DNA from: JASGDN01 sp049841275
GTDB taxonomy: Bacteria; Chloroflexota; Chloroflexia; Thermomicrobiales; UBA6265
DNA: 64,000 nt
Direction of reading: 5' to 3'
Assembly (NCBI GenBank): GCA_049841275.1
Contig: JASGDN010000059.1
Span: 13,058-77,057 of the forward strand
Below are positions 59,120 to 64,000 of this stretch, piece after piece. How positions within the stretch are numbered: the first letter of the stretch is position 1; each line of letters opens with the position of its first letter. The notes under the pieces were generated by a model that made no database searches, was not told the DNA's origin, and worked only from the letters and a program-made list of their open reading frames with translations. Position numbers and translations under genes: made by a program.

Positions 59120-59465
59120 GGGGTCCGAGGGTGCTTTTTTCGCATCCTGCACGACGGGTGCGACAGAATGCACGACACGCTCCCGACCGCTTGACTAACT
59201 CAGACTGCTCCTTCCTTAAATGCGCCTCGATCCCCTACCCCGATTCCTCCCGGACCGCCCGCCAGCAGGTGGTGCGCCCTCTCGCGAATACCGCAGAACC
59301 GGCCGGACTGCACTGCTACCACGCCCCCGTGAGGCCACCAAATCATGTCCACTGACAAGCCGGCATGCTAGCATCGCCGCTGGAACCTCGCGGCACCAGC
59401 CGCCGGCCTCCGCGCCGGGCTGGCCCGCGCCGATCACCCGCCCTCACAGTCAGGAAGGAATGTCC

Positions 59466-59855
59466 ATGTCCATCAAGACCGTCATCACGACCGACCGCGC
59501 CCCTGCCGCCATCGGCCCGTACAACCAGGCCGTCGTTGCCAATGGCCTCGTCTACACCGCTGGGGTCATCCCTCTTGACCCGGAAACCATGAAGGTCGTC
59601 GAAGGCGGCATCGAGGAGCAGGCCACGCGCGTCCTCGCCAGCCTCGCCGCCCTGCTCGAAGACGCCGGTTCCTCCACGGCCAACGTCGTCAAGACAACCT
59701 GCTTCCTCGCCAATCTCGACGACTTCCCCGCTTTCAACGCCATCTATGCGTCCATCTTTCCCGCAGAGACGGCGCCCGCGCGCAGCACCGTCCAGGTCGC
59801 CAAGCTTCCGATGGGAGTGCTCGTCGAGGTCGAGGCCATCGCCATCCTCGCTTAG
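59466..59855 (+). CDS. ridA: RidA family 2-iminobutanoate/2-iminopropanoate deaminase
   Basis: A 129-residue YjgF/RidA protein, the normal length, which hydrolyses reactive enamine/imine products of PLP enzymes such as threonine dehydratase. APAAIGPYNQAVVANGLVYTAG starts the fold (key part IGPYNQA), and PARSTVQVAKLP contains the substrate-binding Arg. The ATG at 59466 is favoured by AGGAAGGA at proper spacing; another ATG lies six bases upstream. Its terminator hairpin overlaps the tRNA-Val promoter. Confidence 0.95.
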   Translation: MSIKTVITTDRAPAAIGPYNQAVVANGLVYTAGVIPLDPETMKVVEGGIEEQATRVLASLAALLEDAGSSTANVVKTTCFLANLDDFPAFNAIYASIFPAETAPARSTVQVAKLPMGVLVEVEAIAILA

Positions 59856-59877
59856 CAGAATCCTCGCGCCGGCAGCG

Positions 59878-59909
59878 GCAATGGGACGATTTGAACGTCG
59901 TCCCATTGC
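59878..59909 (+). terminator. Terminator-like hairpin after ridA
   Basis: A 12-base-pair stem (59878-59889 against 59898-59909) with an eight-base loop, 22 bases after the ridA stop. The loop holds the -35 of the tRNA-Val promoter. Confidence 0.65.
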
Positions 59910-59919
59910 TGTGTATACT
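59891..59919 (+). promoter_or_regulatory. Promoter of tRNA-Val
   Basis: TTGAAC (59891-59896), 17-base spacer, TATACT (59914-59919), 37 bases before the tRNA. One of the best promoters in the window. Confidence 0.7.
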
Positions 59920-59955
59920 CCGTGAACCACGGTACAGAGTGCCGTTTCCTCGCGC

Positions 59956-60032
59956 GGGCGCATAGCTCAGTTGGCCAGAGCGCACGGTTCACATCCGTGA
60001 GGTCACAGGTTCAAGTCCTGTTGCGCCCACCA
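59956..60032 (+). tRNA. tRNA-Val (anticodon CAC)
   Basis: A 77-base cloverleaf with encoded CCA. The anticodon stem CACGG/CCGTG encloses TTCACAT, giving CAC, for GTG codons. The acceptor stem pairs GGGCGCA with TGCGCCC. It has its own promoter and terminator. Confidence 0.97.
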
Positions 60033-60494
60033 ACACCATGAAACTCCCCGAAGGAATGATCCTTCGGGGAGTTTGCTGCTCTTCACATTCATCGATCGAG
60101 ATACATCGTTTTTGATACATTCCGAGCCAGTTTCGCCATACTTTCCGGCCCCTGCACCGCCGCCGTTCGATTTGCCCGCGCGAAACCCGGCTCCACCCCC
60201 CGAAAACCCCCAAACGGAACAACCATTCCGCCTACACGCATCCCTCATCCCGCGCATCGTGACATGCTGCACAAAACCCTCGCTCCATCCCGCGAATGAA
60301 TCCCATTTCTCCTTGACCGCAATCCGGCAGCAGCGGAGAATACCCCCACGCACGCCCCCTTCGGGGGGAAGAATCCACGCTATCTCGAGTCGATGTTCGC
60401 AGTACGGTCGGAACGAATCAGCAACTCGCACACGCGCGGGACCATCGCGATTCCGGGTATCGGGTCGAACCGTATCTTCGGGGGGAATGAGGGA
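60033..60494. other. Gene-free stretch between tRNA-Val and the bc operon
   Basis: Contains the tRNA terminator and the presumed bc operon promoter. TTGATA at 60112-60117 with CATACT 19 bases later is a weak candidate. No gene is supported. Confidence 0.45.
60041..60074 (+). terminator. Terminator of tRNA-Val
   Basis: A perfect 15-base-pair stem (60041-60055 against 60060-60074) with an ATGA loop, ending in TTT and followed by GCTGCTCTT. Confidence 0.85.
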
Positions 60495-61223
60495 ATGAGA
60501 CGCGAGCAAACGCTGGCCGATCGCATCACCGGGTCAGCACTGTGGCGTTCCGTCGTCCGGCATGGCTATCCGGACACGCAGCGCAACCAGGCCCTGATCA
60601 TCGCCAGCAATGTGTTCCTGCACATTCACCCGGTGAAGATCAAGCGCTACGCCACCAAGGTCACCTACACGTTCTGCCTCGGCGGGCTCTCCTTCTTCAT
60701 GTTCCTGGTGCTCGTCATGACCGGCGTGCTCCTGATGTTCTACTACGTGCCATCGGATTCCCAGGCCTATCAGTCGATGCTCGACATCCAGGGGAGCGTC
60801 ACCTTCGGCCAGCTCATGCGCAACATGCATCGCTGGTCCGCCCAGGGCATGGTCATCGCGGTCTTCCTCCATATGGGCCGCGTCTTCTATACCGGCTCCT
60901 ACAAGCCGCCCCGGGAGTTCAACTGGGTCATCGGCGTGCTCCTGCTCGTCGTCACCTTCCTGCTCTCCTTCACCGGCTACCTGCTCCCGTGGGACCAGCT
61001 CGCCTTCTGGGCCATCACCGTCGGCACCAACATCGGCGGCGCCGCCCCGATCGTCGGCCCCCAGGTGAACCGCATCCTCCTTGGAGACTTCCAGATCGGC
61101 CAAAGCACGCTCATCCGCTTCTACACCCTGCACGTCATCTTCCTACCATTGGTGGCAGCCTTCCTGATGGCCGTCCACTTCTGGCGGATCCGCAAGGACG
61201 GCGGCATCTCCGGCCCGCTCTAG
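60495..61223 (+). CDS. Cytochrome b N-terminal subunit of a bc-type complex (cytochrome b6-like)
   Basis: A 242-residue membrane protein with four main helices. It carries the quinol-oxidising site and two b hemes: HRWSAQGMVIAVFLH gives two heme His residues and TLHVIFLPLVAAFLMAVH the other pair; LLSFTGYLLPWDQLAFWA is the conserved quinone-site region. It corresponds to cytochrome b6 in split complexes. The ATG at 60495 follows GAGGGA. Subunit IV, the Rieske protein and a cytochrome c follow in one operon. Confidence 0.94.
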   Translation: MRREQTLADRITGSALWRSVVRHGYPDTQRNQALIIASNVFLHIHPVKIKRYATKVTYTFCLGGLSFFMFLVLVMTGVLLMFYYVPSDSQAYQSMLDIQGSVTFGQLMRNMHRWSAQGMVIAVFLHMGRVFYTGSYKPPREFNWVIGVLLLVVTFLLSFTGYLLPWDQLAFWAITVGTNIGGAAPIVGPQVNRILLGDFQIGQSTLIRFYTLHVIFLPLVAAFLMAVHFWRIRKDGGISGPL

Positions 61224-61279
61224 GCCGCTCGCCACGCTGCATTCCGGCCTGGACGGCCTGAAGGGAGAGAGAAGAACCC

Positions 61280-62071
61280 ATGGCAGTTGCTGAACACGCC
61301 CCAAATCAGAATCCGGGGGCCGCAATCGACGAGCAGAAGCGGCAGAAACTGCTCGAACTCGTGCGGGGCCGCGCGCTCGCCCGCCCCACCGACCTCGCCG
61401 ATGACGAGGTGATGGTCTGGCCATCCCTCGTCGTGGTGGAGGCCGTCTGCGCGGTCGTCTTCCTCGCGATCCTCACCGCGCTCTCGGTGCTCGTCAACGC
61501 GCCGCTGCTGGAACGGGCGAATCCGAACCAGACACCGAACCCATCCAAGGCACCGTGGTACTTCCTGAACCTGCAGGAAATGCTGCTGCACATGGACGCG
61601 GGCCTCGCCGGCGTCATCGTGCCGACGGTCGCCCTGGTCGCCATCGCGACCATTCCCTACTTCGACCGCAGCCCGCTCGGCGTCGGCATCCTCGGCACCT
61701 CTACCAAGGGGCGCCAGATCATCGCCTTCTCCGCCGTCTTCACGACGGTCGTCCTCACCGGCATGATCCTGCTCGATGAGGCGATTGGGCGCGGCACGCA
61801 ATTCGGTCTCGGCCGCTATGCCCAGGATCACTGGGGCTTCCCGGAATGGTTCGGCGGTATCTTCCTTTCCACCGTCATCATGCTGGTCGCGATCGGCGTG
61901 CTGATGCTGATGGTTCGCGGAATCTTCCGCCCGACCACCCGGGAAATGGTGATCGCCCTCTTCACCGGCTTCTTCGTCAGCTATTGGGTGCTTGCCATTT
62001 ACGGGACCTCGTTCCGTGGGCCGGGCCAGGATCTTACCTGGCCGTGGAACCTGCCGCTGGTTCATCACTGA
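61280..62071 (+). CDS. Cytochrome b C-terminal subunit (subunit IV-like)
   Basis: A 263-residue membrane protein. PNPSKAPWYFLNLQEMLLHM is the quinol-site segment; the motif is APWY rather than PEWY, as in menaquinol-type complexes. Four or five helices follow, more than the three of chloroplast subunit IV, making it like the QcrC N-part of Gram-positives without a heme c domain. GGAGAGAG precedes the ATG. Confidence 0.9.
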   Translation: MAVAEHAPNQNPGAAIDEQKRQKLLELVRGRALARPTDLADDEVMVWPSLVVVEAVCAVVFLAILTALSVLVNAPLLERANPNQTPNPSKAPWYFLNLQEMLLHMDAGLAGVIVPTVALVAIATIPYFDRSPLGVGILGTSTKGRQIIAFSAVFTTVVLTGMILLDEAIGRGTQFGLGRYAQDHWGFPEWFGGIFLSTVIMLVAIGVLMLMVRGIFRPTTREMVIALFTGFFVSYWVLAIYGTSFRGPGQDLTWPWNLPLVHH

Positions 62072-62162
62072 CCGTCCTGGCGCCCGTCTCACCGTCGAGG
62101 CGGGCGCAGCCCGGCTGGGAGCGGAGTCCCACCGGAATTACTGTGGAAGGAACGACGCCGAC

Positions 62163-62756
62163 ATGACACCGATGGTCAAGACGTTGGCCGGCCTCGCCGG
62201 CGGCTGGGCAGTCAGCCGGGCAATTGGGTTGGCCTCCCGCCTCCAGGCCGGGCATGGTGAATCGACCGCACAGAAGCTGCAGTCGCGCCGTCTCTTCACG
62301 CGGAACGCCGTGATGGGCGGAGCGGGTGTCCTCCTGCTCCAGGCTGGCGCCGGCTTCGTGTACCTGCTCTGGCCGAACAAGACCGGCGCCTTCGGCGGCC
62401 AGATCGCCGTGGCGGCATCGTCGGTGCCCGCAGTCAACGGCACCCCGTTCCGCTACGCTCCCGGCAAGTTCTACATCGTCCATACCGAGGACGGTGTCGA
62501 AGCCCTCTACTGGAAGTGCGTGCACCTCGGTTGCACCGTGCCGTGGGTCGAGGGTGAGCATCACTTCCATTGCCCCTGCCACGGGTCGGTCTACGACTAC
62601 GACGGCTCACGCATTTCCGGCCCCGCCACCCGCGCTCTCGATGCCATGCCGGTGACGGTCGACGACAAGGGGAACCTTTCGGTCAACACCAACCCTGGCT
62701 CGCTGATCGTACGGACTCACTACGAGCCGTCGAACGCAACGCCGTACAAGATCTAG
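62163..62756 (+). CDS. Rieske 2Fe-2S protein of the bc complex
   Basis: A 197-residue protein with an N-terminal anchor (about 47-70, after SRRLFTRN, which resembles a Tat signal) and the Rieske domain. Cluster ligands are Cys119 and His121 in CVHLGC and Cys137 and His140 in CPCHGS; Cys124 and Cys139 form the usual disulfide. It accepts an electron from quinol and passes it to the cytochrome c subunit. AAGGAA lies upstream of the ATG. Confidence 0.94.
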   Translation: MTPMVKTLAGLAGGWAVSRAIGLASRLQAGHGESTAQKLQSRRLFTRNAVMGGAGVLLLQAGAGFVYLLWPNKTGAFGGQIAVAASSVPAVNGTPFRYAPGKFYIVHTEDGVEALYWKCVHLGCTVPWVEGEHHFHCPCHGSVYDYDGSRISGPATRALDAMPVTVDDKGNLSVNTNPGSLIVRTHYEPSNATPYKI

Positions 62757-62809
62757 ATCGGCTCCCGGATGGGCGGTTGGCCTGAGACGGGGTGAGGAGA
62801 GGAAGCAGC

Positions 62810-63745
62810 GTGGGAGCAGTACAGAAGCTCGCAACCGTGGTCATGATCGGACTGGTCGCCCTTGCGACCGTGTTCCTGGTCTACGCCGCGAACGAACCGG
62901 ACCGGCGTGATGAGCAGGTCAATCGCCAGGATGACCTCGCGATCGAGCGTGGCACCGAACTCTTCATCACCTATTGCCTCCAGTGCCATGCACCGGACGG
63001 TACTGGTGCAATGGAGAAGACCGGTCGCATCGGCGGTATTCTGAACCAGTCCGGGATCGAGGATAAATCAGGCTTGCCGATCGTCTATCAGACCGATGAT
63101 CCGGCCATGCAGCAGAAGGCAGATCATTTCATCCGGTATCGCCTTGAGAACGGCTATCCTGGCGATCCTCGCGAAGAACTCAAGATGCCCGCCTTTGGCC
63201 AGGACCTCAACGTCGAGCAGATCAACGATCTTGTCTACCTGATCATGCACGTCGACTGGAACTACGTCTACAACGAGGCGATGATCGAAACCGGCAAGAG
63301 CGAGCAGACGGCCACCTGCACCAAGGATCCGTCCGATGCGATCTGCTCCGAGAAGGAGCCGCTCGCCTACCCGACCGTGCCGCCGACCGCGGTGCCAGCG
63401 GCAGAAGCCAGCCCGGCAGCAGGGGTCACACCGGTAGCCGCCGGTTCGGATAGCGGTGCCGCATCCTCCGGTGCACCAGTCCTCGAACTCGATGCGCAGG
63501 ACGTGAGCTGGAGCCAGAAGGACATCACCCTCAAGCCTGGCGATACCATCACGGTCAAGAACACCGGTGTCCTGCTTCACGACTTCGTCGTCGACGAGCT
63601 CGGCATCAAGGTCGAGGTCGAATCGGGCGAGTCGGCAACGGTCACGATTCCGGCCGACGCCAAGCCCGGCACCTACACCTTCTACTGCAGCCAGCCCGGC
63701 CACAAGGAATCGGGTATGGTCGGCACGCTCACCATCGGCAGCTAG
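62810..63745 (+). CDS. Membrane-anchored cytochrome c fused to a cupredoxin domain
   Basis: A 311-residue protein. An N-terminal membrane anchor (about 7-27) precedes a mono-heme cytochrome c: CLQCH (Cys56, Cys59, His60) with Met126 as the sixth ligand. After a Pro/Ala/Ser linker that includes a Cys170/Cys179 pair, residues 223-311 form a plastocyanin-like domain with His257, Cys293, His298 and Met303. It should take electrons from the Rieske protein and pass them from heme to copper, perhaps directly to an oxidase. GAGGAGAGG precedes the GTG at 62810. Confidence 0.93.
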   Translation: MGAVQKLATVVMIGLVALATVFLVYAANEPDRRDEQVNRQDDLAIERGTELFITYCLQCHAPDGTGAMEKTGRIGGILNQSGIEDKSGLPIVYQTDDPAMQQKADHFIRYRLENGYPGDPREELKMPAFGQDLNVEQINDLVYLIMHVDWNYVYNEAMIETGKSEQTATCTKDPSDAICSEKEPLAYPTVPPTAVPAAEASPAAGVTPVAAGSDSGAASSGAPVLELDAQDVSWSQKDITLKPGDTITVKNTGVLLHDFVVDELGIKVEVESGESATVTIPADAKPGTYTFYCSQPGHKESGMVGTLTIGS

Positions 63746-63777
63746 ACGCGGGACGATCCCCGGAAAGGACTTCCAGC

Positions 63778-63984
63778 ATGCTCGTTTCCAACATGGGTCT
63801 CGTTTTCGGCGTTCTTGCGGACACGGTGGAGGTCATTCTCGCCGTGGCGATGATGCTCGCCGGGATCATCATCACCTGGGCAATCCAGAAGTGGGCTGAT
63901 CGCGCCATGGAGCAACCCGGCGCCACGAATGTCGGCAAGGGTGGTGGTGGCAGCCAGTACGAGCAGCGCTCGATCCGCAACTGA
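63778..63984 (+). CDS. Small one-helix membrane protein at the end of the bc operon
   Basis: A 68-residue protein with one long membrane helix (about 7-38, VFGVLADTVEVILAVAMMLA) and a Gly-rich polar tail. I do not recognise it. AAAGGA lies eight bases before the ATG, and it starts 32 bases after the cytochrome c gene, so it may be a small subunit of the bc complex. Confidence 0.65.
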   Translation: MLVSNMGLVFGVLADTVEVILAVAMMLAGIIITWAIQKWADRAMEQPGATNVGKGGGGSQYEQRSIRN

Positions 63985-64000
63985 CCCTTATCCACAACGA

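Larger units (their letters stand above)
58619..59465. other. rRNA leader and promoter region, upstream of ridA
   Basis: About 850 bases with the two rRNA promoters (58902-58930 and 59090-59119) and a roughly 280-base 16S leader. No clear boxA-like sequence was found. The 240 bases nearest ridA should hold its promoter; TTGACT at 59193 followed by TTAAAT is a weak candidate. Confidence 0.5.

Overview
The window is a 64 kb piece of a high-GC bacterial chromosome that is almost entirely housekeeping and core-metabolism DNA. I see no phage, plasmid, IS element or CRISPR array. The best guess for the source is a Chloroflexota bacterium of the Thermomicrobia/Thermomicrobiales type. This is inferred from several traits together: Tat-exported proteins with Ala/Ser/Pro/Thr linkers of the 'ATPAASPE' kind, a short elongation factor Ts, a family-B DNA polymerase, HslUV beside topA and dprA, a split-cytochrome-b bc complex, and many GTG/TTG starts. 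No 16S comparison could be run, so the lineage remains an inference.

Layout. 1-8 kb: a cut-off FAD oxidoreductase, GtrA, an S41 protease, a VOC protein, IlvE and a ROK kinase. 6.4-12.5 kb (minus strand): dprA, topA, hslV, hslU. 12.7-16.3 kb: an HpcH-type aldolase and the two ATPases of an oligopeptide ABC transporter. 16.4-20.3 kb: a tight run of M50 protease, HD protein, scpA, scpB and an APH-like kinase. 20.3-23.5 kb (minus): cysteine desulfurase, an Rrf2 regulator and an M50-CBS protease. 23.6-25.1 kb: rpoN with a zinc-ribbon insert. 25.2-30.6 kb (minus): a complete branched-chain amino acid ABC transporter, livK-livH-livM-livG-livF. 31.2-40.5 kb: tRNA-Arg, a sulfatase, two PQQ-type beta-propeller proteins each fused to a C-terminal cupredoxin, an acyltransferase and an unknown gene between them, and a lactonase. 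41.2-43.8 kb: two bactofilins and a membrane-anchored SH3 protein. 44.3-49.4 kb: rpsB, tsf, frr, uppS, cdsA, dxr. 49.4-52.9 kb: comF and a family-B DNA polymerase whose start codons overlap head to head, plus a small unknown gene. 53.1-58.6 kb (minus): one complete rRNA operon in the order 16S, tRNA-Ile, tRNA-Ala, 23S, 5S, tRNA-fMet, with two good promoters. 59.4-64 kb: ridA, tRNA-Val and a cytochrome bc operon ending in a cytochrome c-cupredoxin fusion and a 68-residue membrane protein.

Themes. Translation and envelope synthesis (rpsB to dxr, rRNA, tRNAs), chromosome upkeep (scpAB, topA, dprA, comF, the polymerase) and respiration (bc complex) dominate. The most distinctive signals are: three cupredoxin fusions sharing one architecture; the zinc ribbon in sigma-54; the bactofilin/SH3 group; an S41 protease whose catalytic lysine is replaced by threonine; the shared start point of comF and the polymerase; and a repeated extended -10 promoter motif, TGGTATACT-like, in front of tRNA-Arg, the SH3 gene, rpsB and frr.
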